Below are positions 35,247 through 43,174 of a stretch of 64,000 bases of DNA, piece after piece. How positions within the stretch are numbered: position 1 is the stretch's first letter; every line of letters begins with the position of its first letter. This DNA comes from Nitrospira_D sp035465795 (GTDB lineage Bacteria > Nitrospirota > Nitrospiria > Nitrospirales > Nitrospiraceae): positions 434,001 through 498,000 of the forward strand of contig NZ_JBMWAN010000003.1 of assembly GCF_049546785.1 (NCBI RefSeq), in the 5' to 3' direction. The notes beneath the pieces are model-generated. The model did not search any database and was not told the origin of the DNA. It worked only from the letters and a program-made list of their open reading frames with translations. The translations under genes and the position numbers were made by a program.

Positions 35247-37327
35247 GCGACTCTGCCCCGCAGGGTCCACATGAGCCAGGCCGCCAGCAGTGCGGCAAGT
35301 CCCAGCAGAATCCGGAGCTGTCCGCTCGTGGCCGTCTGAGGCAAGCCGAAGATGGCCTGAAAGTCCTGCCCGTCAGGCAGATTCGTCTTCATCGCATGGG
35401 ACTGCAGCGCCTTGTCGTGTGGCCGGATCGGAGTGACATCCACAGCGACCAGGCTGGTGTACTTGCTGACAAGATGATGGGCGAGCGCCACATCGAGGAT
35501 TGCTTGTCTCGTTGCAGCCTCATTCTGCCCGTATCGCTGCCAGTCCATCAGAGATGCAATCTTCTGCCGCGCCCAGTAGACGGACAGCCCTTCACGAGCT
35601 TCGCGATTCTTCAGGGTGATCGACGTCGTCCATGGCGCGGCCCCGACCATGCCGCGAATGGTGACCGTGTCAGGAAGAGACCGGCCCTTCAGCACAACCA
35701 CGACCGGCTCGCCCTCATAAAGATCGGGGATGCGCGAAGGAAACATCTCGACGTGATCGTCCATTCCATCAACGCGGAGATCCGTCAGCACCGGATGCTC
35801 CAGCTTGTGGAAGATCGCATCCATCCGGGCCTTCACTTCGCTCGTGTTGCCGATGTGGGTGAAGGTCCCGCGTCCGAACCCGGAGGCCTTCCGCATGAAG
35901 TGGCTGTTCGGCGCTGAGCCGATGCCGATGGTGAAGAGACGGCTCGTCCCCAGTTGCGACCGGATGATTTCAAGCAGTTCGTCCTCGTTGCCGACCTGCC
36001 CGTCCGTCAGGAAGATCACCTGGCGCAAGTGGGATGCCGGCGCGCTGCCTTTCAAGGCCATCTTCAGCGCGGGCAGAATCTCCGTGCCGCCGGTGGCTTT
36101 GAGGTTGTCGACGTAATGCACCGCCTTGCGAAGGGTCTGAGGGGTAACCGGCTGTGCTTGGGAAAACAACACATGGGTGATGCTGTTGAACTGGATCACG
36201 TTGAAGCGATCCTGCGCGGTCAGCCGATTCAGGGCGAGGAGCAGCGCGGCCTTGGCCTGTTCGATGGAGGTGCCGCTCATTGAACCGGACGTGTCGATGA
36301 CGAAGATGGCCTCGCGAGGAACGGATGCGGCAGGTTGATCCGTTCCAGCAGGAGGCACGGCCATCAGGAAGACGTACTGGTCGTCCCCACGCTGTTCACG
36401 AAAAACAGATATGGTCGGAGCCTGGCCTGCTGCCGGTCTCCAAGTGAGAACAAAGTCCCGGTCGGCGGGCACGGTGTCCGCGCGCAATGTGATGGATCGG
36501 TGGCCATCCGGATCCGCGAGCGTGAGAATTTCGTGAGAGGGGGACTCGATTGTGCCAAGGGGGAATCCCGGCGCGAGATCGATGCTCAAGCTGAGGGGGT
36601 TGATAGGGCCTGCGTTCGGATGTTGGACCGGCGGGGTAATCCGTGACGCATCCGGCACACGATCCGTATCCAGCGCCCAGCCGATGCCAGGCGGCTGATC
36701 CTCCATCACAACCGGCGTGCCGGGGATATAGCGCGGGCCCACCACCATGGGAAAGCGCAGGGAGAAGGCGCCCTGGTCGTAGCGGATCGTTTCCTGATAC
36801 TCGATCTCCACGGTGATGCGCTCCCCCGGGCCGATATTGGCGACGGAGGTGGTGAAGATGTTCGGGCGTTCCTGCTCGATGAGACTGGCCCGTTTACCCT
36901 CATGCTTGGCCTGCTCGTAGGCTTTCTTCGCCTCCGTCTTTTCCTTGATCTGGCCTTCGATGATCCGTTCGCCGACCTTCATGCGGAGATGATCGACCGC
37001 GGCGGTCTCAGGAAGCGGGAACACATAGAGGCCTTCAGCCCAGGCGTCTTGCTCCAGGGTCGGATTCAGAAACTCCTGCGTGATGGTGGCGCGGGCGATG
37101 AGTCCGGTCACGGAGATGCGGACATCGGTCTTAAGCGTGGGAGCGGGAAGAAAGCGGCCGGCGTGAGCCGTCTTGAAGAGCAGCCTGCCGCCTTTCACAT
37201 CATTCAACGAGATGGTCTGGTTGGTCTGCTCCAGTTCATTGCCGAATGCCGGTGTGAGCAGCAGGTGAGCCAGGCTGACCCATAGCAGGATGGCGATGCT
37301 CGCGCGAAGGCAGCGTTGTCTGGTCAT
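35243..37327 (-). CDS. VIT and VWA domain protein, sortase target
   Basis: The 694-residue protein has a signal peptide (ASIAILLWVSLAHLLLTPAFG) and a VIT domain (about residues 35-170, with VDHLRMKVGERIIEGQI). A VWA domain with an intact MIDAS start (FVIDTSGSMSG) begins near residue 335. The C-terminal sorting signal is LPQT at 662-665, then a membrane helix and a RGR basic end. This is the layout of the 'marine proteobacterial' sortase target proteins, so it is probably anchored by the adjacent sortase. Metal-dependent adhesion or matrix binding is likely; the ligand is unknown. Confidence 0.9.
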   Translation of the reverse strand: MTRQRCLRASIAILLWVSLAHLLLTPAFGNELEQTNQTISLNDVKGGRLLFKTAHAGRFLPAPTLKTDVRISVTGLIARATITQEFLNPTLEQDAWAEGLYVFPLPETAAVDHLRMKVGERIIEGQIKEKTEAKKAYEQAKHEGKRASLIEQERPNIFTTSVANIGPGERITVEIEYQETIRYDQGAFSLRFPMVVGPRYIPGTPVVMEDQPPGIGWALDTDRVPDASRITPPVQHPNAGPINPLSLSIDLAPGFPLGTIESPSHEILTLADPDGHRSITLRADTVPADRDFVLTWRPAAGQAPTISVFREQRGDDQYVFLMAVPPAGTDQPAASVPREAIFVIDTSGSMSGTSIEQAKAALLLALNRLTAQDRFNVIQFNSITHVLFSQAQPVTPQTLRKAVHYVDNLKATGGTEILPALKMALKGSAPASHLRQVIFLTDGQVGNEDELLEIIRSQLGTSRLFTIGIGSAPNSHFMRKASGFGRGTFTHIGNTSEVKARMDAIFHKLEHPVLTDLRVDGMDDHVEMFPSRIPDLYEGEPVVVVLKGRSLPDTVTIRGMVGAAPWTTSITLKNREAREGLSVYWARQKIASLMDWQRYGQNEAATRQAILDVALAHHLVSKYTSLVAVDVTPIRPHDKALQSHAMKTNLPDGQDFQAIFGLPQTATSGQLRILLGLAALLAAWLMWTLRGRVA

Positions 37328-37416
37328 AGCGTCCTCGTCTGCGTCAGGAAGAGTGGTGGATGGAGGCAGTTTGCGCGGGGCATGCGCCCCGCGCAGAATC
37401 TGTCCCCGGCAATGCG

Positions 37417-38217
37417 TTAGCTGCCCGATGCCGGGTCAAACGTGGTGATGGCCGGATCGGACGAGGAAGGGGGGACGTTGCCGGTCGAGCCGTCGGCCTG
37501 GCCTGAGGCGTTCTGCTCGATGGTCGGTTCAGCCGGATCAACCGCCGTCGTGGCGACCGCCGGGATCACCAGATGCTCCTGGCCGATCTTGCGGATTTCG
37601 AGATGCACCCGCCGATTCAGGTGCCGGCAGACATCGCTGTTGTCCACACAGAGCACACCCTCTTCACCGAGGCTCACCACTTTCATCTGGTGTTCGGCGA
37701 CCCCGGCCTTGAGCAGTTCGGCCTTCACCGTCTCAGCCCGCTTCATGCCCAGTTGCTTGTTGTAGCGTTCCGAGCCCTGCTGGTCGGTATAGCCCTGGAT
37801 CAGCACCGCATAGTCCTGCTGCTGCTTGAGCAAGTCGCCCTGGGCCGAGAGTTGGGCCTTGGCTTCGTCCGTGAGGCCTTTGCGTCCCACCTCGAAGTAG
37901 ATGTCGGAATGGATAATGTCTGCCGGGGGAGCCGCCGGGGCCGTGACCGGCGTGGAGTTGGTGGTCGAAGCCTCCGCCTGGTTCAAGGGACTGGCCTTCT
38001 TGAAGATGTCCGACACGCTGGCCGGATCGACCTTGTCCGGGGACGAGGTGAGCGCCTTCGGCTCATTGGTTCCGGAGTAGATCCAGGCCACGGCTGAGAG
38101 CCCGGCCAGGAGCAGGACCAGGCCGGAGAGGATGACGATGTCCTTGGTCTCCTTCTGGGGCCCCATGACGGCGGGGGTGATATTGCCTGACGAAACCTGT
38201 GATGGACCTTTCTGCAT
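37417..38217 (-). CDS. OmpA-family protein of the dedicated sortase system
   Basis: The 266-residue protein has one N-terminal membrane helix (IVILSGLVLLLAGLSAVAWIY), a Ser/Ala linker, then an OmpA-like peptidoglycan-binding domain (about 105-215, IYFEVGRKGLTDEAKAQLSAQ to LNRRVHLEI) and a Pro/Ser tail. The start at 38217 is favoured because AAGGAGG lies 9 bases before it; an ATG 18 bases upstream overlaps that site. Linkage to sortase and VIT-VWA target matches the PdsO member of proteobacterial dedicated sortase systems. The PdsS/PdsR two-component pair is absent here. Confidence 0.82.
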   Translation of the reverse strand: MQKGPSQVSSGNITPAVMGPQKETKDIVILSGLVLLLAGLSAVAWIYSGTNEPKALTSSPDKVDPASVSDIFKKASPLNQAEASTTNSTPVTAPAAPPADIIHSDIYFEVGRKGLTDEAKAQLSAQGDLLKQQQDYAVLIQGYTDQQGSERYNKQLGMKRAETVKAELLKAGVAEHQMKVVSLGEEGVLCVDNSDVCRHLNRRVHLEIRKIGQEHLVIPAVATTAVDPAEPTIEQNASGQADGSTGNVPPSSSDPAITTFDPASGS

Positions 38218-38799
38218 GATGGCTTCCTCCTTCATTCGTAAAACGTGAAAAGTGACAGGTGATACGTGATGGGCGCATGCGACTGATTCGGCCTGACCCT
38301 TGCGTCACCCCCTTTCCGGCCTGCTGCGCCGCGCGCCGACAGTCAGTTGCTTGAGCAACCGGAGTGCCGGTGGGGGAACGGGATGAAAGCGGTCAAGAGT
38401 TGAGGAAAATTCAGGGGTTCAGCGAAAGGCGCAAACTATAGAAGGATGCGGGGAAGCCGGGTCCAGCATGGGATGCGGGGATAGCCCCGCAAGAGGGGAG
38501 TGGGTCAGGTAAAGAGCGATCGCATTCTCGCCTCCAGGAGCGACCCTTTCGGACTCCGCCAGGCGGAAGATGCGCCTTGGCTGACGAAGCGGGGGCAGCT
38601 CCGGCTTCGCCATGATGCGATGGATCCAGACGCGACATGATCGTTGTCCTGTTGGCCGGGCGCCTCACAGGACGAGAAGAACGGCGCCACGGCATCTGGT
38701 TCGCCAATCGGCGGGCATAGTGCGCTATGTCGAAAGCCTCCATGCCCAACCCTTCCATCCGAGGCTGAGAAAAAGAGGGGGGCGGGGGATGGAGTCTGA

Positions 38800-38867
38800 T
38801 GATCTTCTGTGCTCGCGCAACGCGCGGCCTCGGAAGGCCCTCGTTGGACGCGCGCAGTGGAAGATCA
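38800..38867. repeat. Long REP-like palindrome
   Basis: Arms 38800-38830 and 38835-38867 are near-perfect reverse complements (TGATCTTC at the outer end with GAAGATCA, GGCCT/AGGCC at the tip) around a CGGA tetraloop. It would fold as a 31-33-base cruciform or hairpin. Confidence 0.75.
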
Positions 38868-38923
38868 CTCAGCCCCCATCCCTGAGGAGGTGGCGAGCTA
38901 GATTGGAGGGAGAGGGGGAGCCG

Positions 38924-39002
38924 TCAGACCATCCTTCTTGCTCGCCGAGCCTCCACGGTGAAACGGTGGTCGCTTAATGCGCGCAGTGCAGGACGGTCTG
39001 GC
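38924..39002. repeat. 79-bp palindromic repeat, copy 1
   Basis: This copy and 39782-39860 have equal length and differ at about seven positions. The ends are inverted (CAGACCATCCT against AGGACGGTCTG), and a CCAC/GTGG hairpin lies inside. The copies flank the toxin-antitoxin pair. Confidence 0.85.
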
Positions 39003-39116
39003 AGCTCCCTGGGAAAGAAGGTGTGGGGGGAAGAGGAATCAGGATGGCGGTAGACGAGATGATTGGCGTTCGCAGCCGGTGATGACAAAAGGCACACGTT
39101 CGGCTAGACTGGGCGC

Positions 39117-39398
39117 ATGAAGCCGTTTCGTTGGAGCCATGAGAAGAATGCACAATTGAAGGCTGAGCGGGATATATCCTTTGAGGAAATCGTGCTGGCC
39201 ATTGAAGCCGACGGATTGCTCGACATCGTTATGCACGCCAACCCCGGCAAATATCCGAATCAACGAATGTTTGTTGTCGCGATCGAGCACTATGCATACT
39301 TGGTCCCGTTTGTGGAAGAGGCGGACGCCTACTTTCTGAAAACGGTTATCCCGAATAGGAAAGCGACCCGTGATTATCTGAAAGGCGGTGGGAAATGA
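39117..39398 (+). CDS. BrnT-like toxin
   Basis: The 93-residue protein begins FRWSHEKNAQLKAERDISFEEIVLAI, close to the BrnT family (RelE-like ribonuclease fold) opening, and ends with the expected VIPNRKATRDYL strand/helix. It would cut mRNA in the ribosome unless bound by the partner encoded next. The partner start overlaps its stop as ATGA, the usual toxin-first order of brnTA. Some residues of the BrnT active-site strand are changed, so a related family is possible. Confidence 0.72.
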   Translation: MKPFRWSHEKNAQLKAERDISFEEIVLAIEADGLLDIVMHANPGKYPNQRMFVVAIEHYAYLVPFVEEADAYFLKTVIPNRKATRDYLKGGGK

Positions 39399-39721
39399 AA
39401 AAGCCGAAGCCTTCGTATGAAGAACAAATTTCCGAAGATTATGACAAGGGCCGGTTTACGTCCGTTGCGCCATCAACAGCCGAACTGAAACGCTTCAAGG
39501 AAGCGGCCCGGGCTACATTCATCAAGGACCGGAGGGTCAATGTGAGATTGTCCTCACCCGATCTGATGGATATTCAAGCCCGTGCGGCTGAAGAAGGCGT
39601 GCCGTACCAAACGCTCATTGCCAGTGTGCTGCATAAGTTCGTGACAGGTCGGTTGACGGAGAAAGCCTCACGCCTCACAACGCGTGCAAGCGGACGCGCC
39701 AAACGGCGGCGCGCAGCGTAG
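39395..39721 (+). CDS. BrnA/CopG-like ribbon-helix-helix antitoxin
   Basis: The 108-residue protein has a disordered N-terminal half that would wrap the toxin and a ribbon-helix-helix DNA-binding segment, RRVNVRLSSPDLMDIQARAAEEGVPYQTLIASVLHKF. The C-terminal tail is basic (RASGRAKRRR). It probably autorepresses the operon. It overlaps the toxin gene by four bases. Confidence 0.75.
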   Translation: MKKPKPSYEEQISEDYDKGRFTSVAPSTAELKRFKEAARATFIKDRRVNVRLSSPDLMDIQARAAEEGVPYQTLIASVLHKFVTGRLTEKASRLTTRASGRAKRRRAA

Positions 39722-39781
39722 CGTCGCGCGAGGCGAGTCGGAGCGGAATGCGCGGCCTCAAGAAGGGAAGATGAGGAGCGG

Positions 39782-39860
39782 CCAGACCATCCTTCTTGCT
39801 CGCTGAGCCCCCACGATGAAACGGTGGTCGCTCAATGCGCGCAGTGAAGGACGGTTTGGC
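39782..39860. repeat. 79-bp palindromic repeat, copy 2
   Basis: This is the second copy of the repeat at 38924-39002, about 91 percent identical by eye. It lies 60 bases after the antitoxin stop, so the toxin-antitoxin pair sits between two direct copies. Confidence 0.85.
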
Positions 39861-40080
39861 GATTCCCCTAGGGTTGAGATAGACCGCTTATACGGGTGTG
39901 GATATCGCCAGGTCTGAATAAAATTTTCTGATAAGAGGTTCAGAGGCGCAACGATTTGAAAGGGCATGGAACCTGGCGTATTGTTGCATGAGCATTGCCA
40001 GTTGGTTATACGGACCGCTTGCTGGTAATTGCTGTTCATTTGCCTATTAGTCTAAACATTGTTGGAGCGTTGGAGAGCTG
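39861..40080. other. AT-rich leader ahead of the CHAT-like operon
   Basis: Base composition drops here from GC-rich to near 45-50 percent GC, and it stays low to about 43 kb. CTAAACATTGTTGGAGC at 40049-40065 resembles CTAACTATTGTTGGGC near the attC-like site at 43832. No gene is seen. Confidence 0.4.
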
Positions 40081-40809
40081 ATGGTGCCATTGCCGCCAGA
40101 GCAACGAGTCAAGTTCTTCGTGTTCGTCATCGAATCTCCTTCAGCTGTCGACCTTTACCACAGACGCAGCGAAGGCGAGATCGTTCGCCAAGCCGTTGAG
40201 CTCAATGGAATCAGTTGCATCGTCAAAACGGCGATTTCCCTTCAGGCCTTCAACGCATGCCTCAAGATCGGTCTATCGGAGGCAATGAGCCTGAGGCCTG
40301 GCTTCATACCCCTTCTCCACATCAGTGCACATGGCAATACTGATGGCATTCAGTTGTCAGATGGCTACGTAATGCCCTGGGCAGAGCTGAAGGAGCATCT
40401 TCGGCCCGTCAATCAAGCGCTTGGGGGATCACTTGTCGTCTGTATGTCGAGTTGTGAGGGTTACTCGGGCATCCGTATGGCCATGCATCCTGAAGAAAAC
40501 GATCTCCCGTACCTTGCTCTCATTGGCTGCGGCGCTCAGCCGACGTGGGGTGAAACTGCGGTGGGTTACTCGACTCTTTACCATCATCTGTGGCGGGGCG
40601 TGCATATCGCCCAGGCTGTTGAAGCAATGCGTGTCGCTTCGGGGAATGACCATTTCTTCTTGGAACATGCAGAGAAGAGCAGGCAGAGTTATATGGAGTA
40701 TCTTAGTAAGATAAATCCGGCTCAGGCGCAGGAGAATCTGGAACACATTGTCGCAAGCGAATCTCCGGATCATCAGGCGGATCTTAAGCGCTTGAGCGAG
40801 GTGCATTAA
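40081..40809 (+). CDS. Caspase/CHAT-like peptidase, stand-alone
   Basis: The 242-residue protein has no signal or membrane segment. The core reads FIPLLHISAHGNTDGIQLSDG, then GGSLVVCMSSCEGYSG. This gives a His-Gly (His84) and a Cys (Cys125) spaced 41 residues apart, each at the end of a hydrophobic strand, as in the CHAT/caspase clan catalytic dyad. ALIGCGAQPTWGETAVGYSTLYHHLWRG fits the following strand and helix of CHAT domains. The N-terminal 70 residues would hold the first strands. GGAGAG precedes the ATG. It heads an AT-rich operon with a small protein and a zinc-ribbon/nuclease protein. Its substrate is unknown. Confidence 0.72.
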   Translation: MVPLPPEQRVKFFVFVIESPSAVDLYHRRSEGEIVRQAVELNGISCIVKTAISLQAFNACLKIGLSEAMSLRPGFIPLLHISAHGNTDGIQLSDGYVMPWAELKEHLRPVNQALGGSLVVCMSSCEGYSGIRMAMHPEENDLPYLALIGCGAQPTWGETAVGYSTLYHHLWRGVHIAQAVEAMRVASGNDHFFLEHAEKSRQSYMEYLSKINPAQAQENLEHIVASESPDHQADLKRLSEVH

Positions 40810-40820
40810 CATGTCACGTG

Positions 40821-40851
40821 GGGAACAAAGGGGTCTGACCCCTTTGTTCCC
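40821..40851. repeat. Palindrome A (AGGGG-CTGAC-CCTT family)
   Basis: GGGAACAAAGGGG (40821-40833) and CCCCTTTGTTCCC (40839-40851) form a perfect 13-bp stem with loop TCTGA. It lies directly after the CHAT-like gene and inside the 5' part of the next open frame. Confidence 0.85.
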
Positions 40852-40888
40852 TCCATTGGTTAAGACTCTTGAGGAGTTGGGTCTTTCG

Positions 40889-41095
40889 ATGCCAAGTTTA
40901 AACTACTCGCTGTTTCAGGTGCCCTATAAGAAGAGGATCGTCGAAGATCTTCATGGGCGAATGGAGATCAGCGAAAGAGATTTATACGCATTCAACTTCC
41001 ATGGTCTTTCATCCATGAAAGAGCTCATAAGAGCAATGGAGCCTGCCGTAGGTTGTGTGAAGTATAAGAATACATTAGGCAAATTATTCAGTTGA
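40889..41095 (+). CDS. Small protein of unknown function in the CHAT-like operon
   Basis: The frame is open from ATG 40811, but its first 17 codons fall on a palindromic repeat, so I prefer ATG 40889 (GAGGAG 12 bases upstream), giving 68 residues (MPSLNYSLFQVPYKKRIVEDL and onward). It is helical and basic, without motifs I recognise. Its stop overlaps the TTG start of the zinc-ribbon gene as TTGA. Possible roles are an adaptor, an inhibitor of the peptidase or its substrate; nothing in the sequence decides among them. Confidence 0.5.
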   Translation: MPSLNYSLFQVPYKKRIVEDLHGRMEISERDLYAFNFHGLSSMKELIRAMEPAVGCVKYKNTLGKLFS

Positions 41096-42915
41096 GTCGC
41101 AAAAGTTTATTTCGGATGGGTACGCATGCCCAGCTAGGCTACGCCACTATCCTTTTTTACTTGAATATGAATTACGGGTCCCAAACGAGGAGAGCCAAAA
41201 GCAAGGGTCTTTCTGATGATCTGCTAAGGTCCTGGCATACTCTGAAAAATGGTGAGTTTTCTCCTTTGAAGATTTCCCCCATGAGCAATAGGACGGTCTG
41301 GTGGACATGCGACAAAGGGCACGAGTGGCAAGCTGTTGTCGCCAACAGATCTGGGAAAAACAAGACTGGCTGCCCATTTTGTGCGGGCAAGAAGGCAACC
41401 GAAACCAATAATCTTGCGACGTTATTCCCTCAGCTTCTTGCTGAGTGGAATGTTGAAAAGAACGAGACGATCCGTCCTGAAGATCTGCTGCCCTATAGTC
41501 ATAGGAAGGTTTGGTGGAAGTGTGAAAAGGGCCATGAGTGGGAAACTGGCATCGCATATCGAACCAAACAGGGGTCAGGATGTCCATATTGCTGTGGAAG
41601 GTCTGTTGGTTCTGATAATTCATTGGCCGCGCTGTATCCGTTGCTTGCACAGGAATGGCACGCAGAGAAAAACGGAGCCTTGTCCGCAAAAGATGTTCGG
41701 CCAGGTACCGATCAGAAAGTATGGTGGCTATGCAAAAAAGGGCATTGTTGGATGGCTGCCGTATGTCATCGGACACATAATTCAAAGGCAACTGGCTGTC
41801 CGTATTGTTCCGGGCGAACTGCTACAGAAGAAAATAATCTGGCCGTGGTTTGTCCTCAGCTTGTTGAGGAGTGGCATATTGAGAGAAATAGTCCGCTCAA
41901 ACCAGAAATGTTTAAGCCAGGTAGTAACAGGAAAGTATGGTGGAGATGTATCAAAGGACATGAATGGCAAACTTCACCAAACAAGAGGACGGGAGTTGAT
42001 AAGACCGGGTGTCCTTTCTGTAATCCGCAGACATCTCGTTTGGAGATACGTATCCTATGTGAACTCAGACATCTATTTGATGATGTCCGGTGGAGAGACA
42101 AGATAGGCGGTATTGAAGCGGACATTTATATTCCCGAGTATGCCTTTGCTGTGGAGGTGGATGGTTATCGCTGGCATATTGGTAAAGAAGCGAAGGATAG
42201 AGTTAAAGACGAGCAGCTAAAAGGAATGGGAGTTAAGCTGCTTCGCGTGCGAGACAAAAGACTTGTTTGCATATCAGACTGTGATGCCGAGTGCAGTGAA
42301 AGCGAAGATGATATTGTCATTATTCATCGGCTGTTAAAGAGCATCGCCAAACATATTCCATTGAACGAGCCGGATCTGAGAAAGCTCAAAATCTACTTGC
42401 AAGGCAATACGCTTCACAATAGTGAGGAGTATGAGAAGGTCTTGTCCTACCTGCCTTATCCGCCCCCGGAATACTCGCTAGCAGGACGATATAACCATCT
42501 GACTCAGGAGTGGCATTACGAAAAAAACGCCCCACTAACTCCGGAACATTTCACTCCTAGTGCGAGAGCAAATGTTTGGTGGAAATGTCCCGTCGGACAT
42601 GAGTACAAGTCTTTTCTCTACAACAGGATCAAAGGGGTGGGTTGTCCTTATTGTGCAGGGAAAAAGGTGTCCTCCGACAACAACCTCGCGGTTAAGGACC
42701 CAAGATTGGCTATGGAATGGAACTTGTTGAGGAATGTTGTGGCGCCTGAGAGCATTTATTTTCGGTCAACAACAAAAGTGTGGTGGATGTGCAAGAAAGG
42801 TCATGAATGGTTGGCTACACCTCAGAAGCGAGCGATGGGGCGCGGTTGTCCGTATTGTGCAGGAAAGAGAAGATGGACTGATCTCAGCCAGACAGCTGAA
42901 TTCTCGGTTGAATAA
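41092..42915 (+). CDS. Zinc-ribbon repeat protein with a central PD-(D/E)XK-like nuclease domain
   Basis: The protein (607 residues from TTG 41092; ATG 41167 would remove 25) is built from repeats of the form 'EWHxEKNxxLxPxxxxPGSxxKVWWxCxKGHEWxxxxxxRxxxGCPYCxGK', the probable zinc-ribbon family PF14311. Four copies precede and two follow a central ~80-residue domain (about 317-400). That domain has DIY (Asp344), VEVDGYRWH (Glu355, Asp357, His362) and a closing LLRVRD strand, like Vsr/DUF559-type nucleases. Each ribbon holds two Cys pairs and a His. It should bind nucleic acid at many points and may cut it. It lies in an AT-rich operon behind a caspase-like gene. Confidence 0.78.
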   Translation: MSRKSLFRMGTHAQLGYATILFYLNMNYGSQTRRAKSKGLSDDLLRSWHTLKNGEFSPLKISPMSNRTVWWTCDKGHEWQAVVANRSGKNKTGCPFCAGKKATETNNLATLFPQLLAEWNVEKNETIRPEDLLPYSHRKVWWKCEKGHEWETGIAYRTKQGSGCPYCCGRSVGSDNSLAALYPLLAQEWHAEKNGALSAKDVRPGTDQKVWWLCKKGHCWMAAVCHRTHNSKATGCPYCSGRTATEENNLAVVCPQLVEEWHIERNSPLKPEMFKPGSNRKVWWRCIKGHEWQTSPNKRTGVDKTGCPFCNPQTSRLEIRILCELRHLFDDVRWRDKIGGIEADIYIPEYAFAVEVDGYRWHIGKEAKDRVKDEQLKGMGVKLLRVRDKRLVCISDCDAECSESEDDIVIIHRLLKSIAKHIPLNEPDLRKLKIYLQGNTLHNSEEYEKVLSYLPYPPPEYSLAGRYNHLTQEWHYEKNAPLTPEHFTPSARANVWWKCPVGHEYKSFLYNRIKGVGCPYCAGKKVSSDNNLAVKDPRLAMEWNLLRNVVAPESIYFRSTTKVWWMCKKGHEWLATPQKRAMGRGCPYCAGKRRWTDLSQTAEFSVE

Positions 42916-43174
42916 ATCAAAGAGGCTTGACATCTCCGAAAACAAAGAGGGCAGACCTCTTAAATTATTCTCACTCAGTAGTTAGGCTGCGAGAAAACAC
43001 GGACATGGAAATACGGCCGCTCGATGCGCAGTTTCCCAACGAGATTGTCGTGCGCGAAAGAGAAAACGGGGACATTCTACATTTCTGACGTTGGCGAGCG
43101 ACGGGCAGGAGCCAGCACTTCTTGAGTGAGGGAATCAAGGTGGTCAGACCTCACGGCGTGCCGAAACTCAAATC
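42916..43174. other. Spacer with a GTTAGGC core site
   Basis: No gene is seen. GTTAGGC at 42981-42987 fits the integron crossover core GTTRRRY, in the right orientation to be the left border of the next gene as a cassette. A GGGGACATTCTACATTTCTGACG stretch near 43068-43090 looks like a remnant of an interspersed repeat. Confidence 0.4.

Larger units (their letters stand above)
38218..39116. other. 900-base gap with REP-like palindromes, no convincing gene
   Basis: No open frame here shows a known domain. Near 38346 GTTGCT/AGCAAC forms a small hairpin in the leader of the OmpA-family gene. The other structured parts are a 68-base palindrome (38800-38867) and the first copy of a 79-bp repeat (38924-39002), listed separately. 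Confidence 0.6.

Noticed and set aside
38411..38758. Reverse-strand frames in the gap before the BrnT-like gene
   Set aside because: The region is made of palindromes and repeats, and the products are Pro/Ser/Arg-rich without motifs.
38800..39860. CRISPR array
   Set aside because: Only two copies of a 79-bp palindromic unit, separated by two genes. There are no regular short repeats or spacers, and no cas genes anywhere in the window.
40048..40066. Second attC-like end before the CHAT-like operon
   Set aside because: GTTGGAG does not fit GTTRRRY at the last base, and no paired inner stem is visible. Similarity to 43832-43847 is noted only.
40811..40888. Upstream start for the small protein in the CHAT-like operon
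   Set aside because: Codons 1-17 are translated from a perfect 31-base palindrome of a dispersed family, so a start after it is more likely.
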